From contig NC_006370.1 in NCBI RefSeq assembly GCF_000196255.1, positions 2,118,887 to 2,182,886 on the forward strand: 64,000 bases of DNA, in the 5' to 3' direction. Under the pieces are notes generated by a model, which saw nothing but the letters and a program-made list of their open reading frames with translations, ran no database searches and was not told the DNA's origin. Position numbers and translations under genes: made by a program. Shown here in pieces: positions 25,758-34,046 of this stretch. The DNA is from Photobacterium profundum SS9 (GTDB lineage: Bacteria > Pseudomonadota > Gammaproteobacteria > Enterobacterales > Vibrionaceae). The first letter of the stretch is position 1. Each line of letters begins with the position of its first letter.

Positions 25758-28613
25758 TTACGCTTTAGAGATTTTACATAGGGTTACTTTGGTTTCCTGC
25801 ATTTGTGTGACAGGGTCATAACCGTATGTTGTTGCAATGTTCGCTGATTCACCCGACACATACGGTGCAGAGCCTTCAGGATAATTACCACGAAGATCTT
25901 CACCTTCAAAGTAACCGCCAAAGTGGAATGGAAGAAATGCTAAGCCCGGTTTCACCCGACGAGTGACCATCGCTTTAACGTGAATTCGGCCTTTCTCTGC
26001 ACCTTCAACCCACACCATATCGCCATCGCGGAAACCAAGATCGTTCGCATCTTTAGGGTTTACTTCTACAAACATTTCTTGTTGTAGTTCAGCAAGCCAA
26101 GGGTTTGAACGGGTTTCATCACCGCCACCTTCGTATTCAACCAGACGACCAGATGTAAGAATCATTGGATATTCACCCGATACATCTTTATCTTGAATCG
26201 ACTTATAGAATGTAGGTAGACGGAACATTGCCTCACTGTCATTCCACGTAGGATAGTCAGCAACCAAATCACGACGTGGTGTGTATAGCGGCTCACGGTG
26301 AAGAGGCACTGCATCGGGGAAGGTCCATACAACAGCACGTGCTTTTGCATTACCAAAAGGAATACAACCGTGTTTAATCGCAACACGTTGGATACCACCA
26401 GAAAGATCTGTTTTCCAGTTTTTACCGTCTGCTTTTACTTTTTCTGCGTCGGTTAAATCATCCCACCAACCGAGTTGCTTCAACAACTTATCGGTAAATT
26501 CAGGGAAACCGCCTTCAAGCTCACAACCCAAAGAATAACTATCAACAGCCAGTAAGCTTTCACCTTCACGTTCTACACCAAAACGTGCACGGAAGTTACC
26601 ACCGCCTTGCGCGACTGTTTTGGATGTATCGTAAAGAATATGCGTACCAGGGTGCTTCATTTCTGGTGTACCCCAACATGGCCAAGGGAGGCCATAAGTT
26701 TCACCATCAGCAACGCCACCTTCAGCTTCTAGCGTCGTTTTGTGGAAGGTATGCCAGTTCTTTTGGTGCGCTTTAAGCCGCTCAGGGCTCTGACCTGTAT
26801 AACCAATTGTCCACATACCCTTGTTATATTCACGGGTAATGTCTTCAATAACAGGGATATTGTTTTCAACTTTAATGTTCTTAAAAAGCTGATCAGATAA
26901 ACCGAGTTTTTGCGATAATCTAAACATGATTTCATGATCAGGTTTAGATTCAAATAGCGGTTCAATAACCTGATCTCGCCACTGAATAGAACGGTTTGTT
27001 GCTGTTACAGAGCCCGTTGTTTCAAACTGTGTCGTTGCAGGTAGCAAATACACATTATCTGTACGGCCGTTCATAACCGCAGCAACACCTGGGTACGGAT
27101 CGACGATAACCATCATATCCAGTTTACCCATTGCGGTACGCATTTCAGGGCCACGTGTTTGCGAGTTTACAGCATGTCCCCAATAGAACATTGCACGAAT
27201 ATTATCGTTTTGCTCAATGTTATCTTTATTTTCAAGTACACCATCGATCCAACGAGAAACAGGGATACCGGCATGGTTCATTGGCTTTTTACCGCGATAA
27301 TCAGCTTGATCGAAACGGCCTTTTAGCCATTCGTAATCAACATCCCACACGCCTGCCCAGTGTTTCCATGCACCTTCAGAAAGGCCGTAATAACCCGGTA
27401 AGTTATCAGACAATACGCCAAAGTCAGTCGCACCTTGAACGTTATCGTGACCACGGAAAATATTCGCACCACCGCCAGATTTACCCATATTGCCTAGAGC
27501 AAGCTCAAGAATACAATAAGCACGTGTGTTGTTATTACCCGTCGTATGCTGAGTACCACCCATACACCACACTACACAACCTGGGCGATTTTCAGATAAC
27601 AATTTTGCCGTTTCATAAACATCTGCTTCTGGTACACCAGAAACACGTTCAACTTCAGTAGGAGCCCATTTTGCCACTTCTTTTCGTACGTCTTCCATGC
27701 CGTAAACACGTTGACGAATAAACTCTTTATCTTCCCAGCCGTTTTTAAAGATGTGGTACAACACACCCCAAACGAAAGCAACGTCAGAACCAGGGCGTAA
27801 AGAAACAAAGTGATCAGATTTTGCCGCTGTACGTGTACGACGAGGATCGGCAACTATGATCTTACAGCTGTTCTTTTCTTTTGCGATCAAGATGTGCTGC
27901 ATGGCAACAGGGTGTGCTTCAGCAGGGTTCGAACCGATAAACAGAATCGACTTACAGTTATGCATGTCGTTCAACGAGTTTGTCATCGCACCATAGCCCC
28001 ACGTGTTTGCAACACCAGCTACTGTAGTAGAGTGACAAATACGTGCTTGGTGATCGACATTGTTAGTGCCCCACATCGATACCATTTTACGGAATAGATA
28101 CGCTTGCTCGTTGTTATGCTTTGCTGAACCTAACCAATAAACAGAATCGGGACCTGATTCTTCACGAATCTTAAGCACTTGCTTACTGATTTCGTCTAAT
28201 GCTTGTTCCCAGCTTAGTTTGATCCACTTGCCGTCAACCAACTTCATTGGGTATTTAATACGCTTAGCACCATGACCGTGCTCACGCAGTGCTGCACCTT
28301 TTGCACAGTGACCGCCCGCATTGAATGGGTGATCAAAAGCAGGTTCTTGCCCTGTCCATACCCCTTCCTGTACTTCAGCATAAATACCACAGCCAACAGA
28401 ACAGTGTGAACAAATGGTACGTTTAATTTCAATTGGCGATGTAGGGTCGACAATTTTAGCTTCTGCTTTTTTCATCATGCCAGGCGCAAACATGCTGGCA
28501 CCAGCAACGCCACCAGCAGCAGCGAGCGACGTATTACGAATAAAGGAACGACGAGAAATACCTAATTGGTTTTCGTCCTTGCTTACATTATCGGAACGTT
28601 TTGTTAATTTCAT
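25758..28613 (-). CDS. fdhA: Formate dehydrogenase catalytic subunit (Mo/W-bis-MGD, Cys type)
   Basis: A 951-residue molybdopterin oxidoreductase that oxidises formate to CO2. It has a Tat signal with SRRSFIRN (20-27), a [4Fe-4S] site C68-x2-C71-x3-C75 and C103, and the active-site residue C193 in QARICHSTTVAG, where E. coli FdnG has selenocysteine. The Arg two residues upstream (R191) and the conserved His after the Cys are kept. C-terminal dinucleotide-binding region includes SGRLVEYEGGGDETRSNPW. The frame has no internal TGA, so no selenocysteine is needed. Folded in the cytoplasm, exported by Tat, and probably loaded with Mo or W. Confidence 0.96.
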   Translation of the reverse strand: MKLTKRSDNVSKDENQLGISRRSFIRNTSLAAAGGVAGASMFAPGMMKKAEAKIVDPTSPIEIKRTICSHCSVGCGIYAEVQEGVWTGQEPAFDHPFNAGGHCAKGAALREHGHGAKRIKYPMKLVDGKWIKLSWEQALDEISKQVLKIREESGPDSVYWLGSAKHNNEQAYLFRKMVSMWGTNNVDHQARICHSTTVAGVANTWGYGAMTNSLNDMHNCKSILFIGSNPAEAHPVAMQHILIAKEKNSCKIIVADPRRTRTAAKSDHFVSLRPGSDVAFVWGVLYHIFKNGWEDKEFIRQRVYGMEDVRKEVAKWAPTEVERVSGVPEADVYETAKLLSENRPGCVVWCMGGTQHTTGNNNTRAYCILELALGNMGKSGGGANIFRGHDNVQGATDFGVLSDNLPGYYGLSEGAWKHWAGVWDVDYEWLKGRFDQADYRGKKPMNHAGIPVSRWIDGVLENKDNIEQNDNIRAMFYWGHAVNSQTRGPEMRTAMGKLDMMVIVDPYPGVAAVMNGRTDNVYLLPATTQFETTGSVTATNRSIQWRDQVIEPLFESKPDHEIMFRLSQKLGLSDQLFKNIKVENNIPVIEDITREYNKGMWTIGYTGQSPERLKAHQKNWHTFHKTTLEAEGGVADGETYGLPWPCWGTPEMKHPGTHILYDTSKTVAQGGGNFRARFGVEREGESLLAVDSYSLGCELEGGFPEFTDKLLKQLGWWDDLTDAEKVKADGKNWKTDLSGGIQRVAIKHGCIPFGNAKARAVVWTFPDAVPLHREPLYTPRRDLVADYPTWNDSEAMFRLPTFYKSIQDKDVSGEYPMILTSGRLVEYEGGGDETRSNPWLAELQQEMFVEVNPKDANDLGFRDGDMVWVEGAEKGRIHVKAMVTRRVKPGLAFLPFHFGGYFEGEDLRGNYPEGSAPYVSGESANIATTYGYDPVTQMQETKVTLCKISKA

Positions 28614-28625
28614 TTAAAGCTCCGC

Positions 28626-28829
28626 TTACAAGGTTTCGTAGTAATCACGAATATGCTGAGTTTCGTGATAGCCAGTAGTTTGGGTTTCTTTTTTGCTATC
28701 GTCTTGCTTATCAACCGCGGCATGAGCAGCCGTTGTTGTGCCAGCAGCAACGGCACTTGCAGCCATGCCTAAGCCAATATTTTTCAACAATTGGCGACGG
28801 CTTTCATTAGGTTTACTTTGCTCACTCAT
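28626..28829 (-). CDS. Formate dehydrogenase region TAT-target protein
   Basis: A 67-residue protein with a twin-arginine signal ESRRQLLKNIGLGMAASAVAAG and a short charged mature part ending HIRDYYETL. Start ATG 28829 has AAGGAG at proper spacing. Small Tat-signal proteins of exactly this type occur directly upstream of fdhA in Shewanella and Vibrio formate dehydrogenase operons, where homologues (FdhX type) matter for enzyme stability. Too short to have any enzymatic domain; probably a membrane-anchored assembly factor. Confidence 0.85.
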   Translation of the reverse strand: MSEQSKPNESRRQLLKNIGLGMAASAVAAGTTTAAHAAVDKQDDSKKETQTTGYHETQHIRDYYETL

Positions 28830-28928
28830 AAAGCTTGCTCCTTCATCGTATTCTTCGATTCTCATAGGAAATCGATTATTTTTTATAGCTATAATTAATT
28901 GCATCAATAAAAAGCGAATGCGTTAATC

Positions 28929-29552
28929 TTAGTTTGCTTCTACGAATCGCGTTTTTTCTACAGTCAAAAATTGCACTGCTAGTTCACCAACCGCGCTGTA
29001 AAACACCGCACTTTTAGCACTTTTCAGATCGGCACAAAAACGTTCAAACCATGTTGCGATATGACGATTGAAGAATCTGGCTTGCAGGGTGTTCTCGCCC
29101 TCTTCCACCAGCATCGCCATCACTTCTAACAAGGCCGCCATATGATCTTCAGGCTCTTTGACTGATTCATTACGTTCAAAACCCAGTTGTTTAAGATCAT
29201 GACGCAAATGCGCAAGAGGCATTTCCATTAATGAGCCCGTTAGATACCAAGAACAAAAAGGCACAATCTCGCCACGGCCAATACCAATGAATAAATCTTG
29301 GTATTCATCTTCTGTCGCCATCAATGTTGTTTTCTGTGCCGCGAGTTTTAATAATGGCCAAGCGGCTGCCATGCCTGTTGTTTGCTTTAATGCATTGGGA
29401 GCATCAACCTCTAACGTTGCCAACCAATCAATCACATTCTGATCGGGCGCTTTACGCAGTAGATGTGCCAACATGCTATAAATCTCAAGGCGTAGCGTTG
29501 TATCTTCTGTTAGCGCGGTCGTTTCTGATGTAGACATATTTTGTGATTCCAT
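28929..29552 (-). CDS. TorD-family formate dehydrogenase chaperone
   Basis: A 207-residue all-helical cytoplasmic chaperone of the TorD/DmsD family. The family motifs are DEYQDLFIGIGRGEIVPFCSWYLTG and EPEDHMAALLEVMAMLV. It would bind the Tat signal of FdhA and hold the apoenzyme for cofactor loading. Start ATG 29552 or the Met five codons later (MSTSETT). It lies between the polyferredoxin and the TAT-target gene, 10 nt from the former, in the same operon. Confidence 0.9.
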   Translation of the reverse strand: MESQNMSTSETTALTEDTTLRLEIYSMLAHLLRKAPDQNVIDWLATLEVDAPNALKQTTGMAAAWPLLKLAAQKTTLMATEDEYQDLFIGIGRGEIVPFCSWYLTGSLMEMPLAHLRHDLKQLGFERNESVKEPEDHMAALLEVMAMLVEEGENTLQARFFNRHIATWFERFCADLKSAKSAVFYSAVGELAVQFLTVEKTRFVEAN

Positions 29553-29561
29553 AAATTTGCC

Positions 29562-31307
29562 CTATACCCTTAGCTGACTTTCAGGATCGTCTTCCATGTT
29601 TGAAAAAATATCGCGCACCCGACAATCTTCACACATAGCTAAACGACGAATCGCATCCCCTTGAAATTGAGAGTGGCTCTGTAATTTCTCCGTCAACATT
29701 TTCACCATGGATGCAGGAGCAAATGCTTTACCACAACTTGTACAGCAAGCCGCTTCTTCTTCATGAACCACAACAGCGGCTTTACGTGTTTCGGCATTCC
29801 AATTAAAGCCTGGTTTTAATGTAAGAACCTTTTCCGGACATGCCTTTTCACATAAGCCACATTGAATACAATCTTCTTCAATAAGTTGTAATCCTGGGCG
29901 ACCACCCACAGCATGAAATGCACGTGTAGGACAAACCGCCACACAACTCATACACAATGTGCAATCATCCGTTTTACATTCAACAGAACCATAAGGTGCA
30001 TTGTCAGGCACAGTTGAATATTCAGGTTGCTCTGGGCTATTGGCGTATAGTCGTTCAAGTGCTGCAAACAATTTCTCACGCTTAGTACCTGATAATTGAT
30101 CTGCAAATATTTGAGGTTGTGTAACCGCAATAAGTGGTTTCTCAAATGCAGTAAATGAATCAGCAGTTGCTGGCTCACCTGTAGATAAGTCAAACAGCGT
30201 AATTCGATTTTCTTCATAACCCAGTGCCGTTAAAAAGTTATTGGCAATCGAAAGTTCATCAGCCAAAACACGATCAATCGTTGCTGGAATATAAGCCGTA
30301 TTAGTTGCAAGTAAAACTTGATGCGCACCATAAACCAATGCACTAAACCAAGTATCAACACCAACAGTCGCTAACTCTTCCAACGCAATAGGCACAACAT
30401 TTGAAGGAAGTGTCGTCAGTGCTTGAGTAATGGTTTCTTCATCACGGTTACCATAAAAAAGGATCGTTGGTTTTTCCCCCCCCTCTTCTTGATAACGCGC
30501 AAGTAAACGATGCACAAAATTTTGCGTTTTTTCAGGATCAGGCAATGCATATGTAATCGCTTCAGTAGGACAAGCCGTTGCACATGTTCCCACCCCCTGA
30601 CAAAGATAAGGGTTAATTTCGATTGCGTGACCAATGCTTGATAAGGCACCTGCAGGACATGCATCAACACAACGATTACAACCATTTACACCACGAGACG
30701 AGTGCGCACAAAGATCAGGATCTAATCGGAAGTATTTAGGCTTATCAAACGTACCTAACATAGTAGGCAGTTCTTCAATCACATTAGCCAACTTAGCTTT
30801 ACCTGCGCCAACAGGGTAATAACCCGGGGCAGGAATTTCAGTGGCCACAATCCCTTTTTTCGTCATGTCTAATACAAGATCAAAACAATCACGACCAATC
30901 GCCACTTTCGCAAGGTTGGCTTTAGTTTCTGTAATTTTGTTTTCTGTAATACTGCTTTCTGTAATGGTTCCGTCTACACGACATGTCACTTCAAACGCGC
31001 CAAGGTAACCTTTAATGGCAACCTCTTTACTGAAATACAAATTTGCACATTTTTCAGCTTTCGTTGACGTTGACGATTCATCGATCGCCGTCTTTTCTGT
31101 CGCAAGAAGCGTTACAGAGTGAAGTGCTGAAAATTGGTTTGCCAGTGTTGCAATCGAATCTTGAGCACCGATGATCAATAAATCACCACGACTCTCATAA
31201 GAAACCGTAGGGGGAATCAAATTCGACAATTCTACTGTGCCAGTAATGGCATTCAGTCGAGCTTGACCATTCGTATCAGAAAATGCTTCTAGTGTACTTT
31301 TTAACAT
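29562..31307 (-). CDS. Multi-cluster 4Fe-4S protein of the fdh operon
   Basis: A 581-residue cytoplasmic iron-sulfur protein. Cysteine clusters near 207-224 (CAHSSRGVNGCNRCVDACP), 237-250 (CQGVGTCATACP), 452-465 (CTLCMSCVAVCP), 482-495 (CIQCGLCEKACP) and CCTSC...CEDC further on suggest four [4Fe-4S] and possibly a zinc site. It has no signal peptide. Similar proteins always accompany this class of fdh operon and may transfer electrons or assist maturation; the exact role is unknown. It is the first gene of the fdhABC transcription unit, behind a sigma54-type promoter. Confidence 0.85.
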   Translation of the reverse strand: MLKSTLEAFSDTNGQARLNAITGTVELSNLIPPTVSYESRGDLLIIGAQDSIATLANQFSALHSVTLLATEKTAIDESSTSTKAEKCANLYFSKEVAIKGYLGAFEVTCRVDGTITESSITENKITETKANLAKVAIGRDCFDLVLDMTKKGIVATEIPAPGYYPVGAGKAKLANVIEELPTMLGTFDKPKYFRLDPDLCAHSSRGVNGCNRCVDACPAGALSSIGHAIEINPYLCQGVGTCATACPTEAITYALPDPEKTQNFVHRLLARYQEEGGEKPTILFYGNRDEETITQALTTLPSNVVPIALEELATVGVDTWFSALVYGAHQVLLATNTAYIPATIDRVLADELSIANNFLTALGYEENRITLFDLSTGEPATADSFTAFEKPLIAVTQPQIFADQLSGTKREKLFAALERLYANSPEQPEYSTVPDNAPYGSVECKTDDCTLCMSCVAVCPTRAFHAVGGRPGLQLIEEDCIQCGLCEKACPEKVLTLKPGFNWNAETRKAAVVVHEEEAACCTSCGKAFAPASMVKMLTEKLQSHSQFQGDAIRRLAMCEDCRVRDIFSNMEDDPESQLRV

Positions 31308-31381
31308 TCTTATTCCTGTGTACTCGTCACCGTTAGTCAGTGTCGATTAAAGAACGGGATAAGTTCTTCTGCTTCTATAAA

Positions 31382-31398
31382 AGCAATAACCGAACCAA
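31382..31398 (-). promoter_or_regulatory. Candidate sigma54 promoter of the polyferredoxin-fdhABC operon
   Basis: Minus-strand TTGGTTCGGTTATTGCT has GG and GC separated by exactly 10 nt and a perfect -12 box TTGCT. The predicted start is near 31371, giving a 5' leader of about 64 nt. Enhancer-like GGGACA sites lie 70-140 nt upstream. Confidence 0.65.
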
Positions 31399-31442
31399 CT
31401 TTTAACGGAATAAAATGACCCATAAGGAACTAAAGTCGGAAA

Positions 31443-31513
31443 GGGACAGTTTGGATAATATCAACTGGGACATTTTGTCTCTTCGCTTGAATGCAAATGC
31501 GTCAATTTGTCCC
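31443..31513. promoter_or_regulatory. Candidate enhancer (UAS) sites for a sigma54 activator, plus FNR-like box
   Basis: A palindrome GGGACA-TTT-TGTCTC (31467-31481) is flanked by half-sites GGGACA (31443-31448) and TGTCCC (31508-31513). The 15-mer matches one upstream of tupA at 14 of 15 positions. Within the block TTGGA-TAAT-ATCAA (31451-31464) has one perfect FNR half-site and one poor half; it may add anaerobic control. Confidence 0.6.
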
Positions 31514-31577
31514 GATTAATTATGGGGTTATTATTACCTTAATGTCTCAACTGCCTTCCTTTAAGACTTTATCGTTA

Positions 31578-32303
31578 TTAATTGTTGTGGGTTTCTGTCG
31601 CGACAAGTAAGTCATCTTCTTTATCAAGCTGAGATAAAGAGGTAGGGATAGACTCACCTTCGGCTAATTCCTCTGTTGTATCTGTTTCTTCTGCTATCTC
31701 TATTTGTGACAGTTCTTGAGGCAGCTCTTGTGATAATGTTTCATCAATTGTCGCTTCATCAGCCGTAGTAAGATTTTCAGCTTCATCTTCTAACGCAGTG
31801 CTAGCATCTGTAATAAGGTTTGCGTCAGTAAGATCACCACCAGCATTTTCTTTTCCATCATCTAATGCATCTGTTACTTTCTTAATGCTTTCAGATACAT
31901 TATTCACCCAACCACGCAGTTGCTTTGCTACGTTAGGATCTAGCGTTGGAATATTCGAGAAATCCTCGGTGTGATCATCCATATCACTGATATAGTTGAA
32001 TTCATCTGAGTGAAACAGTTTCTGCAAGGCTGCCTTTTTAACTGCTTTATCAACACCTTGCTTTAAGAAAGAGGCAACACCACTATCAAACGTGACATCC
32101 GCTGCATCTTCTATCGTTAAAATCTTATCTTCAGTAGCATCAATCAATGATTCAGATGAGTCTGTTACATCAGCTTCAACCGTCTCTGCAGATTCACCGA
32201 GTTCAGATTCAACATAAGCAGCATCATTGCTAGTTGGCTCTTCATGCTCTTCCTTGGCAGTCAATTTACGGCTAGACCAACGTTGGAAAAAATTAGTTGC
32301 CAC
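31578..32303 (-). CDS. DUF3306 protein of the formate dehydrogenase locus
   Basis: A 241-residue acidic soluble protein. The N-terminus FFQRWSSRKL is the hallmark of DUF3306, a family found only beside formate dehydrogenase genes; the rest is mostly low-complexity Glu/Asp/Thr sequence around a core LDPNVAKQLRGWV. The start chosen is GTG 32303, preceded by AAAGGA at 6-7 nt and overlapping the DUF3305 stop by 11 nt; an ATG at 32348 is also open. Function unknown, presumably assembly. Confidence 0.8.
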   Translation of the reverse strand: MATNFFQRWSSRKLTAKEEHEEPTSNDAAYVESELGESAETVEADVTDSSESLIDATEDKILTIEDAADVTFDSGVASFLKQGVDKAVKKAALQKLFHSDEFNYISDMDDHTEDFSNIPTLDPNVAKQLRGWVNNVSESIKKVTDALDDGKENAGGDLTDANLITDASTALEDEAENLTTADEATIDETLSQELPQELSQIEIAEETDTTEELAEGESIPTSLSQLDKEDDLLVATETHNN

Positions 32304-32775
32304 TAGATCGTCCTTTCTTGTCTTTACAGCGCTTGCGCTTGAATTCAATTAACTCGCCATGTCGCCCGATGAATGCTTCCATCCACGCCTGTACAGGTAA
32401 TGGGGTTTTAATGTGTAAAACTTGGTAGTCACCATCCATATAACTACTGGCGACACTTTGCGCAGCAGTAATTAATAACGGGGATAATTGTTCATTCTCT
32501 TCTTCACAAACAATGAATAAATGAGGATCTTGAGAACTAAGGTTAAAGCGATAGTCTGTGCGCTCATCACGATAAAGTGTTAAAAGTCGCTCATAACTGC
32601 CTTTAGATTCGTCAATTTCATGCACCCTGTCTTGATCGTAAAGAACAACATCTTCAATCGTCCAAGACAGTGTCGTCCAACGACCTACTTGCTTTTCTTC
32701 CGACACCAAACGAAAGGCAATAGGCCAAATAGATTCATCTTTTTGTAGTAGCTTATGTTCATCGAGTTGTTGCAC
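32293..32775 (-). CDS. DUF3305 protein of the formate dehydrogenase locus
   Basis: A 160-residue soluble protein with a DUF3305 pattern: WPIAFRLVSEEKQVGRWTTLSWTIEDVVL at the N-terminus and LPVQAWMEAFIGRHGELI near the C-terminus, then a basic tail KRKRCKDKKGRSSGN. DUF3305 and DUF3306 genes always pair and accompany fdh operons; the role is unknown. It begins 48 nt after the predicted start of a sigma54 promoter. Confidence 0.82.
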   Translation of the reverse strand: MQQLDEHKLLQKDESIWPIAFRLVSEEKQVGRWTTLSWTIEDVVLYDQDRVHEIDESKGSYERLLTLYRDERTDYRFNLSSQDPHLFIVCEEENEQLSPLLITAAQSVASSYMDGDYQVLHIKTPLPVQAWMEAFIGRHGELIEFKRKRCKDKKGRSSGN

Positions 32776-32833
32776 ACATGCTCCTTAATTCTTGTTTGTT
32801 ATGTTCAACAGTGATTCTCTTTCATCGTAACTA

Positions 32834-32850
32834 AGCAATATTTAGACCAA
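32834..32850 (-). promoter_or_regulatory. Candidate sigma54 promoter of the DUF3305-DUF3306 operon
   Basis: Minus-strand TTGGTCTAAATATTGCT, GG-N10-GC spacing exact, -12 box TTGCT perfect. Predicted start near 32823, leader about 48 nt. Confidence 0.6.
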
Positions 32851-32964
32851 GTTGAATAATTATGAGAAATAAGGAATAAATCACCTCTAAGGAGGAGGTA
32901 TCATCGAATAACAAATCCGTCTAAATAAACGATCTCGTTAACTTAAAAATAAAAAATCGTTAAG

Positions 32965-32981
32965 TTGGAATGAACCTTGCT
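32965..32981 (+). promoter_or_regulatory. Candidate sigma54 promoter of fdhD
   Basis: TTGGAATGAACCTTGCT, GG-N10-GC spacing exact, followed by TT. Divergent to the DUF3305 promoter, 115 bp apart. The space between has an A/T-rich stretch (possible IHF site) and inverted repeats ACCTC-N7-GAGGT (32883-32899) and AACTTAA/TTAAGTT (32940-32966), but no GGGACA site. The leader to fdhD would be about 160 nt. Confidence 0.5.
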
Positions 32982-33152
32982 TTATCTCGCTCTATCTATA
33001 TTTCAAGTACTAAGCTCTATATAGCATAGTGTTAATGTAAGATATGGCGAGTTCAGTATTAAGAAAGCATGACGCGCCTAAAATACTGAACCCTTAGAAT
33101 AAAAACACATATAATCTGTTTACAGACATTGATGAACCAGCAGGATTTTCTG

Positions 33153-34046
33153 ATGCCCCAATTGCCAAAAATTATAAAAACAAACTCTTCTGTCAGTCAG
33201 ACAATGACCGTCGACGTGATGGATGAATACGGCGACATGATGACCAAAGAAATCGCCTGCGAGCATCCGCTTACCGTTTACTTGAATTGGATTGAAGTTG
33301 TTACCTTAATGACATTAGGTGAAAGACCGTCTGCGCTAGTGTTAGGTTATTTAAAAAACCAAGGGTTTATTGACGATATTGAAGCCATTGAATCTGTCAT
33401 TATTGATTGGGACACCAATTCTGCCGCAGTCATCACTAAAGAAAACACTGACGGTTTAGAGAAGAAACTTGGTAAGAAAACCGTTACCTCAGGCTGTGGT
33501 CAAGGCACCATGTTCGGTAACGTAATGAAGAAACTAGAAGGTGTTACACTGCCTCAACCAACATTAACCCAGTCAACCTTATACGGTTTACTTGAATCCC
33601 TTACTCATCATAATGAAACCTATAAAGCCGCGGGTGCTGTTCATGGATGTGCAGTATGTAAAGACACCAGTATTTTATCTTTTGTTGAAGATGTCGGTCG
33701 TCATAACGCCGTTGATACTTTAGCCGGCGAGATGTGGTTAAAAGGCGAAACCGGTGAAGACAAGATTTTTTATACGACAGGTCGCTTAACGTCAGAAATG
33801 GTGATCAAAGTGGCGCAAATGGGGATTCCTGTTCTACTTTCTCGATCAGGGGCGACTCAGATGGGCTATGACTTAGCGAAAACATTGGGTATTACCATGA
33901 TCGCCCGCGCGAAAGGAAATCGCTTTCAAGTATATAACGGCATGGATAATCTGATTTTAGATGTGAAAGGTGACGCGTCAGGCTTCAACTTAGATGATAA
34001 AGCCAAAGGTGCACATCGAGGTGATCGTTCTGGAGGTAAGGCGTAA
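33153..34046 (+). CDS. fdhD: FdhD sulfurtransferase for formate dehydrogenase
   Basis: A 297-residue FdhD-family protein that transfers sulfur from IscS to the Mo/W-bis-MGD cofactor, required for formate dehydrogenase activity. Family motifs are EHPLTVYLNW, TSGCGQG, the reactive cysteine pair in HGCAVCKD, DVGRHNAVD and TTGRLTSEMVIKVAQMGIPVLLSRSGAT. Start ATG 33153 has AGGA at 7 nt; an ATG at 33132 has no ribosome site. It is coupled to the next gene by TAATG. Confidence 0.94.
   Translation: MPQLPKIIKTNSSVSQTMTVDVMDEYGDMMTKEIACEHPLTVYLNWIEVVTLMTLGERPSALVLGYLKNQGFIDDIEAIESVIIDWDTNSAAVITKENTDGLEKKLGKKTVTSGCGQGTMFGNVMKKLEGVTLPQPTLTQSTLYGLLESLTHHNETYKAAGAVHGCAVCKDTSILSFVEDVGRHNAVDTLAGEMWLKGETGEDKIFYTTGRLTSEMVIKVAQMGIPVLLSRSGATQMGYDLAKTLGITMIARAKGNRFQVYNGMDNLILDVKGDASGFNLDDKAKGAHRGDRSGGKA

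Noticed and set aside
27131..27661. A 176-codon open frame on the plus strand inside fdhA
   Set aside because: It is antisense to a highly conserved catalytic region, has no ribosome site and its translation has no recognisable domain; a shadow of fdhA codon use.
27995..28045. Selenocysteine (TGA) at the fdhA active site
   Set aside because: The codon for residue 193 encodes Cys and the frame has no internal TGA, so no SECIS is required.
32889..32898. A near-perfect anti-Shine-Dalgarno match AAGGAGGAGG in the DUF3305-fdhD spacer
   Set aside because: No start codon or open frame follows at a usable distance on that strand.
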